Part shown: one piece after another, positions 1-5,679 of the stretch | Layout: every line of letters starts with the position of its first letter | Numbering within the stretch: the stretch's first letter is position 1 | Source: an uncultured Porphyromonadaceae bacterium | GTDB lineage: Bacteria; Bacteroidota; Bacteroidia; Bacteroidales; Muribaculaceae | Assembly: GCA_947176615.1 (NCBI GenBank) | Contig: CAMWRO010000095.1 | Coordinates: forward strand, 1-9,037 | Reading direction: 5' to 3' | Length of the DNA stretch: 9,037 bases | Position numbers and translations under genes: made by a program | The notes under the pieces: generated by a model | Told to the model about the DNA's origin: nothing | Databases searched by the model: none | What the model saw: only the letters and a program-made list of their open reading frames with translations

Positions 1-357
1 GAACACATAGTCGAAACGGGCGGCGCGGTGTCGGCGCGGCTTGGTGAACGGAAACAAGAACTCGGCATCATCGGCAGCGCAGTCGGAATTCTGCAGAAAG
101 ATGTGTTCGGGATTCCAATCGTCGTCACAGGAGGGGACACTGTCGGCCACAATGACATCGGTGGCATACTGGTAATAATAATCATCGTTATCGGGAACAC
201 CTTTCACCGAGACGATTGTGGAATTACCCTGAGTCGTGACCACCACCTGCGAGGGTGATTTGATGACTTTTATGGTGTCGGCCTCGGCCGAATTGCCTGC
301 GTGGCTGATTGCAGTCACGGCAAGTGCGATGAATGTAGTGAGCAACGGATGTTTCAT
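1..357 (-). CDS. Secreted protein of unknown function, last visible gene of the sigma operon (3' end outside window)
   Basis: 119 N-terminal residues are visible; the reading frame is open to the window edge, so the protein is truncated here by the window and not by mutation. It starts with MKHPLLTTFIALAVTAISHAG, a typical Sec signal peptide with likely cleavage near residues 20-22, so the product is probably periplasmic or outer-membrane. After that come a short beta-rich stretch (about residues 28-53) and an acidic, tyrosine-rich stretch (DNDDYYYQY, residues 57-65). The ATG overlaps the TGA of the upstream gene (ATGA), which indicates translational coupling and makes the start secure. I do not recognise a family from the visible part. 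It may continue into an outer-membrane beta-barrel, but nothing visible proves this. Its place as fourth gene behind an ECF sigma factor suggests an envelope role under the same control. Confidence 0.8.
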   Translation of the reverse strand, partial: MKHPLLTTFIALAVTAISHAGNSAEADTIKVIKSPSQVVVTTQGNSTIVSVKGVPDNDDYYYQYATDVIVADSVPSCDDDWNPEHIFLQNSDCAADDAEFLFPFTKPRRHRAARFDYVF

Positions 358-797
358 TTTTTGAGCATACGTTTGATTTGGTTAATATCGGCGTGTCCCT
401 CCACATATATCAGTATGACCTTTCCGGTCGCACTCTTGGAGGCGCGGTTGAGATAAAAGATGTAGCGTTTCAGATTGTCACGCGACGGCAGCGCGTAAAA
501 GCCATAGTACAGGTGGCCGTCCTGATAGGACACCTCGCGGTTTCCGGCCCCCGCGCCGTCGCGGGTGACGGCTTTCTCCACGGCGGGAATCAAGTCGGGC
601 GCGCCGATAAAAGTCAGGCTCTTGTAGAAGGTGAGATTGTAGTCGGCGAGCGAGCTGCCCGAGATTGTTGTCTCAGTCACGCGCGAATCGGTGCGGAAAC
701 GTCCGTCAAAAAGAGCCTCGACAGCCAGCGGACCGCTTGCAGCCACTGTCAGCCACGACGTTACTGACAGCAGTAGGAAAGTTATAAATCGTGACAT
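354..797 (-). CDS. DUF6108-like secreted protein in the ECF sigma operon
   Basis: 147 residues from MSRFITFLLL. The signal peptide covers about residues 1-21 (hydrophobic FITFLLLSVTSWLTVAASG), so the mature protein is exported. A longer in-frame start eight codons upstream would overlap the stop of the preceding gene and put polar residues before the signal peptide; I prefer the ATG at 797, 4 nt after that stop. Recognisable pieces are LAVEALFDGRF (24-34), LYYGFYALP (96-104), RYIFYLN (111-117) and VILIYVEGHADINQIKRML (127-145). The order and wording resemble the Bacteroidales family DUF6108 as I remember it; this is recognition from memory, not a database hit. The function of that family is unknown to me. 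It sits third in the operon, downstream of the sigma factor and its membrane partner, and its stop overlaps the next start, so all four genes are probably made together. Confidence 0.75.
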   Translation of the reverse strand: MSRFITFLLLSVTSWLTVAASGPLAVEALFDGRFRTDSRVTETTISGSSLADYNLTFYKSLTFIGAPDLIPAVEKAVTRDGAGAGNREVSYQDGHLYYGFYALPSRDNLKRYIFYLNRASKSATGKVILIYVEGHADINQIKRMLKK

Positions 798-801
798 ATC
801 G

Positions 802-1257
802 TTAATTTTCAGTTGATTCAAACATTATTGATAGTTCGGCGGAGACATCGTTGTTGATTTCGGCCGAGGCAGCCGAGATTTCGGCCCAGTCACTCTCCAC
901 AAGTTCCATAATCTTGTCTCGGTCGTCGACTTTATGATTGCCTATATAGGCCACGCACGCACCCATATCGGCGCTATCGCCATGCACTCCCGCGACCCTG
1001 AACACCAGCGTGGCAACCACGGCGACAGCAGCAGCCATTCCGGCCAGACGCATCAACGGGTGCATTACAGGAGTGCGCGACACTCGTTTCGCAGGGCGCG
1101 AGGCAGCGGTAAACGACATTACAGCCAGCGCCTCCTCCACGGCAGGGTCGCCGCTGCCGGCATTTTCAAGCAGCAACTTTCGCAACCGCCGTTCCTGCTG
1201 AAGTGTTGTCTCCCCGGCAAAATACAAGTCGATGAGATGATGAATATCGTTGTTCAT
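802..1257 (-). CDS. Single-pass membrane protein, putative anti-sigma factor
   Basis: 151 residues. The N-terminal part (1-66) is soluble and cytoplasmic in the expected topology: it opens with MNNDIHHLIDLYFAGETTLQ, a helical segment common at the start of Bacteroidetes proteins paired with ECF sigma factors. A hydrophobic segment at about 70-88 (LAGMAAAVAVVATLVF) would cross the inner membrane, leaving about 60 residues in the periplasm. No zinc anti-sigma motif (HxxxCxxC) is present, so if it does inhibit the sigma factor it does so without that motif. Its ATG overlaps the sigma gene's TGA by 4 nt, the usual arrangement of sigma/anti-sigma pairs. The role is inferred from position and topology; a plain membrane protein of unknown function is the alternative. 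Confidence 0.8.
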   Translation of the reverse strand: MNNDIHHLIDLYFAGETTLQQERRLRKLLLENAGSGDPAVEEALAVMSFTAASRPAKRVSRTPVMHPLMRLAGMAAAVAVVATLVFRVAGVHGDSADMGACVAYIGNHKVDDRDKIMELVESDWAEISAASAEINNDVSAELSIMFESTEN

Positions 1258-1757
1258 TGTCGTCGGTGTTTATTGATGTAACATTGGCGCACAGTGCGTC
1301 GCGCTCTTGAAATGGCCACTCTGACCGATGCCTCGGTCATGCCGTAATGCTCGGCAATCTCGTCAAATTCCCACCCGTCACACTCGCGGTGAATCAGAAT
1401 CTCGCGGTCTCTCGCGGAGAGGGAAGCCGAAATCAGGGTGTTGACCTCCTCTACCAACTCTTGCGAAGGGGGCGATGTGCCGGTGTCGTCGGGCCGGTCC
1501 GAGCTCTCGTCGAGCGGGTCAGTGGGGCGCGACTGCCGCTGCCTGAGCGAGTCGATACAGATGTTCCTCACCGTCGTTACCGAGACACCCTCGGCCTCGC
1601 TCTCGCCACTGAGCCTGTCGCGACGCTGCCACAACCGGCAGAACGCCTCCTGAACAGCGTCGTCGGCATCATCGTCACTCTCCAGCAACCGTCGCGCTGT
1701 CGAGTGAAGCCTCGGCCTGAGCCGTGTAAAAACAGATGTCAGTAAATCAAGTGCCAT
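1254..1757 (-). CDS. ECF (group 4) RNA polymerase sigma factor
   Basis: 167 residues, the usual length for an ECF sigma factor. Region 2 covers about residues 10-75: LLESDDDADDAVQEAFCRLWQ (24-44) is the core-binding and -10 recognition helix pair, and VTTVRNICIDSLRQRQ (60-75) is the typical end of region 2. An acidic linker (about 78-103, rich in D, S and P) leads to region 4 (about 107-160). There LSARDREILIHREC and the helix-turn-helix GWEFDEIAEHYGMTEASVRV give the -35 reading element, followed by the arginine-rich SRARRTVRQCY. It would direct RNA polymerase to a small regulon, probably including its own operon. It is the first gene of a four-gene run with 4-nt overlaps or gaps. The target genes cannot be read from the window. 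The start gives a complete region 2, and I see no better downstream Met. Confidence 0.93.
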   Translation of the reverse strand: MALDLLTSVFTRLRPRLHSTARRLLESDDDADDAVQEAFCRLWQRRDRLSGESEAEGVSVTTVRNICIDSLRQRQSRPTDPLDESSDRPDDTGTSPPSQELVEEVNTLISASLSARDREILIHRECDGWEFDEIAEHYGMTEASVRVAISRARRTVRQCYINKHRRQ

Positions 1758-1768
1758 TACAACCTGAA

Positions 1769-1794
1769 GACGTAGCGATAATGATTTTGTAACA
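1769..1794 (-). promoter_or_regulatory. Candidate ECF-type autoregulatory promoter of the sigma operon
   Basis: Read on the minus strand there is TGTTACA (1794-1788), 15 nt, then CGTC (1772-1769), ending 11 nt before the sigma ATG. An AC-containing -35 and a CGTC -10 at this spacing is a common ECF promoter shape, and ECF genes often regulate themselves. No good TAnnTTTG housekeeping box is present at this position. The implied leader would be very short. Suggestive only. Confidence 0.3.
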
Positions 1795-1802
1795 AAAAAA
1801 TT

Positions 1803-1853
1803 GCAAAAAATGAGCCGCCGACAGATAGCCTGACGCTATCTACCTGCGGCTCA
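1803..1853 (-). terminator. Intrinsic terminator behind hpf
   Basis: On the minus strand, TGAGCCGC (1853-1846) pairs perfectly with GCGGCTCA (1818-1811). Inside it AGATAGC pairs with GCTATCT around a 5-nt GTCAG loop, the two stems being separated by a 4x4 internal loop. Six T residues follow at once (1810-1805), and a second T run lies at 1800-1794. This is a strong Rho-independent terminator for the recombinase/hpf transcript, and it separates that transcript from the sigma operon, which starts 46 nt beyond the last pair of the stem. Confidence 0.85.
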
Positions 1854-1883
1854 GTTATTAATCTATGGTGAAGGGTGAGCCGT

Positions 1884-1906
1884 GAAAGGTGAAAATAACA
1901 CCTTTC
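1884..1906. other. Perfect 8-bp hairpin in the hpf 3' untranslated region
   Basis: GAAAGGTG (1884-1891) and CACCTTTC (1899-1906) are perfect reverse complements around a 7-nt AT loop. It lies between the heptamer array and the terminator, so it is transcribed as part of the hpf 3' UTR. No T tract follows it in the direction of hpf transcription, so it is probably not a terminator by itself; an RNA-stabilising or RNase-stalling hairpin is possible. Confidence 0.6.
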
Positions 1907-1912
1907 TATCCG

Positions 1913-1961
1913 TTATTTTTTATTTGTTATTTGTTATTTATTATTTTTTATTTGTTATTTG
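1913..1961. repeat. Seven tandem TTATTTN heptamers
   Basis: Seven units follow one another in exact register on the plus strand: TTATTTT, TTATTTG, TTATTTG, TTATTTA, TTATTTT, TTATTTG, TTATTTG. Only the seventh base varies, and its order (T G G A T G G) gives a second-level period of 28 bp. Read in the direction of hpf each unit carries TAA, so the array stops translation in all three frames. The array begins at the hpf stop codon itself, whose TAA belongs to the last unit (1955-1961). Confidence 0.9.
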
Positions 1962-2254
1962 TTCTCTCTCCCTTTGACCTTCTCAAGCTGGCGGCTGATT
2001 GCATCGAGACACAGGTCCACGGCTTCTTCAAAAGTATCGGCAGTCTTGTCGGCGACAATGTCGTTGCACTGGGGAACTACCGCGAGGATTATAGCCTGCT
2101 TGTTGAGCGATGTCTCAGGCTTGACTACTTTCAGCGTTACCTCAACGGTGTTTATTGCCGGGAATCGGCGCACGAGGCGGTCAACCTTCTTATTTATAAA
2201 CTCAGTCAGCTTTGCAGTGATGTCAAAGTGAATTGCTTTAATCTGAATGTCCAT
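1955..2254 (-). CDS. hpf: Short-form ribosome hibernation promoting factor (HPF/RaiA family)
   Basis: 99 residues, the length of the short HPF/YfiA class. The family pattern is visible: MDIQIKAIHFDITAKLTEFI (beta1 and start of helix 1), KKVDRLVRRFPAINTVEVTLKV (helix then beta2), AIILAVVPQCNDIVADKTADT (beta3/beta4 with the conserved hydrophobic face) and FEEAVDLCLDAISRQLEKVK (helix 2). It binds the 30S decoding channel and helps put ribosomes into an inactive or dimeric state in stationary phase or stress. There is no C-terminal dimerisation domain, unlike the long form. GGAGGA lies at 2264-2259, inside the last codons of the recombinase gene, 4 nt before the ATG; this is one of the few clear Shine-Dalgarno sequences in the window and supports coupling. 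The stop codon is already part of a heptamer repeat. Confidence 0.95.
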   Translation of the reverse strand: MDIQIKAIHFDITAKLTEFINKKVDRLVRRFPAINTVEVTLKVVKPETSLNKQAIILAVVPQCNDIVADKTADTFEEAVDLCLDAISRQLEKVKGRENK

Positions 2255-2255
2255 A

Positions 2256-3179
2256 TTATCCTCCTTTTTTTAATGCACGCGGATGTGCAAGTTGATAATT
2301 TTGTTTTAATTCTCGATAAGTTATATGGGTGTACACTTGTGTCGAGACAAGTGACGAATGTCCGAGCAATTGTTGCACCGAGGTGATGGGCGCGCCCGAG
2401 TTGAGCATGTCGGTCGCGAAACTGTGGCGCAGCACATGCGGGCTGAGACGAGGGGCATGCACTCCCGCCTCGATCATCCTCGCGTGGACGATGTTGTAGA
2501 CCGCCTTGCGGTACATGGGGCGACCGTCCTCCCTGACAAAGAAAGGAGCCTCGGGGTCGCGCGGCGATATGGCGGTGGAGGGAGAGGAATCACGCAGTGT
2601 ACGGTAGCTGTCAATCATCTCGGTCAGTTCCTCACCATAAGGGATGAGTCTGTCTTTATTACGCTTGCCATGCACTTTTAGTTCACCCTTGGCGTTGTTG
2701 ACATTCATGTCGCGTAACGAAATCAGCTCGCTGCACCTTATCCCGGTCGAGTAGAGCATGTCGACGATAAGCCGGTTGCGCAATTCGGTGAAATCACCGT
2801 GGTCATAATTTGTATCTCCGACCATCTCGTTGGTCTCGGCCTCACGGATGTAGACAGGCAGTTCCTTGCGTCCGCGAGCAAGCTGAAGGTCGGCAGCCGG
2901 ATTGCTTTTCAGGCCGTGGTTGCGCATCATGTACCTGAAAAACGCCCTGACAGCCTGAACCTTGCGCTTGATTGAGCGCGCCGACAGGCCCTGTTTCGCA
3001 AGATGGGCAATCCACACCCTGAGGTCACCGGTCGTCATGTCGGCCGGACGCAGAGCCTCCGGGTCACCCGAGGTGGCAAAGTCAGCCCATTGCCCCAAGT
3101 CTCTCCGATAAGCCTCGACCGTGTTGACCGAGCTATTAAGCTCCAGCTTCAGATATGAGATAAAATCATCTATCAACAT
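2256..3179 (-). CDS. Tyrosine recombinase of the XerC/XerD type
   Basis: 307 residues, the usual Xer length. The N-terminal SAM-like core-binding domain covers about 1-100 (SSVNTVEAYRRDLGQWADF at 16-34; KRKVQAVRAFFRYM at 71-84). The catalytic domain carries the full set of active-site residues: R148 (STGIRCSEL), K172 (HGKRNKDR), H248 and R251 (HVLRHSFATD), H274 (LLGHSS) and nucleophile Y283 (STQVYTH). Proteins of this type resolve chromosome dimers at dif. Linkage to hpf with a 1-nt gap is, to my knowledge, the usual Bacteroidales arrangement, so this is a resident chromosomal gene and not a phage or island integrase. I cannot tell XerC from XerD by eye. The ATG at 3179 gives a full N-terminal domain. 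Confidence 0.93.
   Translation of the reverse strand: MLIDDFISYLKLELNSSVNTVEAYRRDLGQWADFATSGDPEALRPADMTTGDLRVWIAHLAKQGLSARSIKRKVQAVRAFFRYMMRNHGLKSNPAADLQLARGRKELPVYIREAETNEMVGDTNYDHGDFTELRNRLIVDMLYSTGIRCSELISLRDMNVNNAKGELKVHGKRNKDRLIPYGEELTEMIDSYRTLRDSSPSTAISPRDPEAPFFVREDGRPMYRKAVYNIVHARMIEAGVHAPRLSPHVLRHSFATDMLNSGAPITSVQQLLGHSSLVSTQVYTHITYRELKQNYQLAHPRALKKGG
2259..2264 (-). promoter_or_regulatory. Ribosome binding site of hpf
   Basis: GGAGGA on the minus strand, placed over the last two codons (Gly-Gly) of the recombinase, 4 nt before the hpf ATG at 2254. Most other genes here have no such sequence. Confidence 0.7.
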
Positions 3180-3201
3180 GACGCGGTGTTTTTAACAATT
3201 G

Positions 3202-3232
3202 CGAATTTAAATAATTATTTTGACAAAAACAA
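3202..3232 (-). promoter_or_regulatory. Candidate promoter of the recombinase-hpf operon
   Basis: On the minus strand TTG (3232-3230), 20 nt, then TAAATTCG (3209-3202), which fits TAnnTTTG at seven of eight positions. It ends 22 nt before the ATG at 3179. The whole stretch is AT-rich, so a chance match is possible. Confidence 0.4.
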
Positions 3233-3307
3233 CATTTTCCGCAATGAAAAATAAAATTCATTCCAAATTGTCGTTTTTAGCCACTAAAACCGTTTTATCT
3301 CACTTAT

Positions 3308-3339
3308 TTTGTACAAATAAATATAAATGACTACCTTTG
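3308..3339 (+). promoter_or_regulatory. Bacteroidetes-type promoter of the ATPase-HNH operon
   Basis: TTTG (3308-3311), 20 nt, then TACCTTTG (3332-3339), an exact match to the TAnnTTTG -7 consensus at the standard spacing. Transcription should start near 3343-3346. An ATG at 3327 lies upstream of this and so cannot be on the mRNA; this fixes the translation start at 3369, with a leader of about 25 nt. The rest of the 3180-3307 stretch is AT-rich with a small inverted repeat (AATGAA/TTCATT, 3243-3262) and no gene. Confidence 0.8.
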
Positions 3340-3368
3340 CGTCAACCGACTGTTACAAATTCCTTGAA

Positions 3369-4814
3369 ATGAAACTTACATCTGTTGAAATACATAACTT
3401 TAAAGGGTTTAGGCACTTTTCGTCGAACCTGACTCCGGGATTCAATATCCTTATCGGGCGCAACGGCTCGGGAAAGACCACGTTTATCGACGCTGTGTGC
3501 AGGGCTGTAAGTTTCATCTTTTCAAGCGACAAATCCCTTGGCGACGATTTTATATCGGCCGGGGCAACCGGCTTGAACATTGCGACATTCGGATTAGGGG
3601 ACTATTATTATGACCGCGACAGCCGCATTTATGCCCCCGATGTCTCGGTACACGCCTTGGGCACTTTCCAAAACGAATCCATCGACTGGACCCTGTACAA
3701 ACGCAACGCACCCAATGCGGCATTGTACCAGTCAAAATACAAGGACGCAATCAGCACGGTCCTGAACAGAATATCGACCGAGGGCACATACCCCTTGCTC
3801 GCATACTTCTCTGACTCATATCCGCATAAGGCCAACAAGCTGACATCTTATCCGCTCGAAACCGTCAAAATGGACAAGATGCCGCGCAACTTCGGCTACT
3901 ACCAGTGGGATGACGAGGCATCATGCACATCCGTGTGGGAACGTCGCCTTTGCAACCGCATTATCCGGTTTATGCCCCTGCACACCCCAGCACTGCGCGT
4001 CGCATCGGAGCTCTTGGAGTTTGAAAACAGCAACTTTCCGCTGTCCCCTGAAGAAAATCAGAGACTCCAGTCGCTGAAGGCTCAGCAGGACGAGATTGAT
4101 CGCAAAGCCGCCCCTCTTGCTGAGGAAATCGAGTATATAGAGGACAAAGTAAAGCAATTTGTCTCCATGTTGCCATTGAGTGCTGACGACGGATTTGAAA
4201 TCGACTACTTTATCGCCGACCCCGGAGCGAAAGATTACGTCTTTAAAATAATGTATAAAAACGGGGAGGCACGTTCATTGCCCGAACTTCCGGCAGGATA
4301 CCGCCGCCTTGTTTCCATCGTTATAGATTTGGCCTATCGGTCCTACATCCTCAACGGCCCGGTTGACTCGGCAGGAATAGTCCTCATCGACGAGATAGAC
4401 CTGCATCTGCATCCTTCTCTCGAAGAAGTCGTGGTTGACGCATTCCGGAAAGTATTCCCCGCTATACAGTTCATAGCCTCAACCCATTCCGTCGCCGTCA
4501 TATCCAATTTGACTACGGGAGACTCCGACACAGACAATCAAGTGCTCGTGTTCCACAACGGGGACAATCTTCCTGAAATACTCCCCAATCTGAACGGCAT
4601 CGACTACAATGCCGCCCTGCGTGATTTCATGGACACCCCGTCACGCAACAGAAATGTCAAGGAGCTAAGTGACAAATACCTGCTGCTATGCTCCCTCGGC
4701 CTTGAAAACGAGGCCCGGTCGGTCTATGACGAAATCACGGGCATCGTGGGAGAGCAAAGTCCGGTGCTCGCCGAACTCAACACAAAACGGCGCAACTATG
4801 ATTCATGTCGATAA
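3369..4814 (+). CDS. AAA/ABC-type ATPase of a Septu-like defence pair (PtuA-like)
   Basis: 481 residues from MKLTSVEIHNFKGFRHF. This is a RecF/SMC-like ATPase of the COG3950/AAA_21 kind. Walker A is GRNGSGKT (30-37); ELPAGYRRLVSIVIDLAYR (306-324) stands where the ABC signature helix belongs; Walker B is GIVLIDEIDLHLHP (336-349), with the catalytic glutamate at 342; the switch histidine is in STHS (371-374). Between them lies an insertion with a short charged helix (about 226-268, likely coiled coil). The C-terminal part (about 425-475) has the helical region often seen in PtuA-like ATPases. In Septu, PtuA forms a complex with PtuB and controls its nuclease in response to phage. Its last 17 bp overlap the HNH gene, so the two are coupled. 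An alternative ATG at 3327 would add 14 residues but lies before the promoter's transcription start. Assignment to Septu rests on the gene pair. Confidence 0.85.
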   Translation: MKLTSVEIHNFKGFRHFSSNLTPGFNILIGRNGSGKTTFIDAVCRAVSFIFSSDKSLGDDFISAGATGLNIATFGLGDYYYDRDSRIYAPDVSVHALGTFQNESIDWTLYKRNAPNAALYQSKYKDAISTVLNRISTEGTYPLLAYFSDSYPHKANKLTSYPLETVKMDKMPRNFGYYQWDDEASCTSVWERRLCNRIIRFMPLHTPALRVASELLEFENSNFPLSPEENQRLQSLKAQQDEIDRKAAPLAEEIEYIEDKVKQFVSMLPLSADDGFEIDYFIADPGAKDYVFKIMYKNGEARSLPELPAGYRRLVSIVIDLAYRSYILNGPVDSAGIVLIDEIDLHLHPSLEEVVVDAFRKVFPAIQFIASTHSVAVISNLTTGDSDTDNQVLVFHNGDNLPEILPNLNGIDYNAALRDFMDTPSRNRNVKELSDKYLLLCSLGLENEARSVYDEITGIVGEQSPVLAELNTKRRNYDSCR

Positions 4815-5679
4815 GAGCGCGTTCCGGAAAGAAGGGCGCGAAATCAATGTGACATTCCTGCGCGATTGTTTCAACGAGGAAGAATCGCGATTTATCCCCG
4901 ACATAGCCACCCCCGACGCATTTGCCGACTATCGCAAGAAAGTTTACCTGAACCGTTGGTTGCCGCTGTTGTTGGAGGAGCAGTCATACCATTGCTGCTA
5001 CTGCATGAGGACAGTCGACATAAACTCCCGCATCAACATCGAGCATATCATTCCAAAAGTATGCGACAATGTCTCATTCAACAGATACACTGCCGATGCC
5101 CCTGTTCTGGGGCGCGACGTTATGCCGGCGCAGGAGTTCAAAAAACTCCCTTTCAAGACGCAGGATGACATCGAATCCTCTCCTATGATGCCTCACACAA
5201 TCGCCCACACCAATCTCTTGGTGGCCTGCAACGGAATAAGAAATACCCGCCCGGAATGGTGTTGTTGCAACAACCTGAGACACAATGACTATCTTAAACC
5301 TCTGATGATAGTTAAAGGAGGCGAATCACTTGTGAAGTATGATGTCAACGGATTGATGTCGATACAAACACCGGAACCCTCATGGAAGAATATTCTGGAA
5401 GAACTTAACAGCGAGACATATCAGGAAATCAGAATCGTGTGGCGGCATATTGCCTGTAATACTTCGCTGACACTTAACGCGATACAGCAGCTACAGTCCC
5501 TGCTTGACCGTATCAATCTGTTCAAAGAAGCATTTGGAATGGATAACTTCCTCGATATCGCGGAGAATTATCAACGTTATGCCGGAGAATTAAAACAGGA
5601 CGGCAATATGTTTTATTGGAACCTGCTCATGAGCTACTCGTGGTTCTTCACCTATTACAAAGCTCAGATTACCCCGTAA
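4798..5679 (+). CDS. HNH endonuclease of a Septu-like defence pair (PtuB-like)
   Basis: 293 residues from MIHVDKSAFRKEG; the frame is open further upstream, but only as a shadow of the ATPase gene. The HNH zinc-finger nuclease core is clear: first zinc pair C66 and C69 (HCCYC), catalytic IEHIIPK with E82 and H83, NLLVAC with N139 and C144, and a second zinc-ligand cluster at C155-C157 followed by RHN (161-163). This layout is that of the TIGR02646/PtuB family, known from Septu and from retron-Ec78-type effectors. Residues 195-293 form a helical C-terminal part that I do not recognise; it makes the protein longer than the roughly 200-250 residues I remember for many PtuB proteins. It would cut DNA (or possibly tRNA, as reported for some PtuB) when released by the ATPase. 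It overlaps the ATPase gene by 17 bp and the HAD gene's 3' end by 16 bp. Confidence 0.85.
   Translation: MIHVDKSAFRKEGREINVTFLRDCFNEEESRFIPDIATPDAFADYRKKVYLNRWLPLLLEEQSYHCCYCMRTVDINSRINIEHIIPKVCDNVSFNRYTADAPVLGRDVMPAQEFKKLPFKTQDDIESSPMMPHTIAHTNLLVACNGIRNTRPEWCCCNNLRHNDYLKPLMIVKGGESLVKYDVNGLMSIQTPEPSWKNILEELNSETYQEIRIVWRHIACNTSLTLNAIQQLQSLLDRINLFKEAFGMDNFLDIAENYQRYAGELKQDGNMFYWNLLMSYSWFFTYYKAQITP

Noticed and set aside
1884..1906. Hairpin as a plus-strand terminator
   Set aside because: No plus-strand gene ends before it; the T-rich sequence beyond is the heptamer array.
1889..2386. 165-codon plus-strand reading frame across hpf
   Set aside because: It is antisense to hpf and to the end of the recombinase gene, both of which have clear family motifs; its start is only the translated heptamer array.
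2256..3179. Recombinase as integrase of a mobile island carrying the ATPase/HNH pair
   Set aside because: It is coupled to hpf with a shared ribosome binding site and faces away from the pair; I found no tRNA and no direct repeats flanking 3180-5690 by eye.
3243..3262. AATGAA/TTCATT inverted repeat as an operator
   Set aside because: Six pairs in a very AT-rich stretch are expected by chance; no second copy was seen.
3180..3368. Retron ncRNA upstream of the ATPase
   Set aside because: No reverse transcriptase is present and the region shows no long inverted repeats; it is AT-rich promoter sequence.
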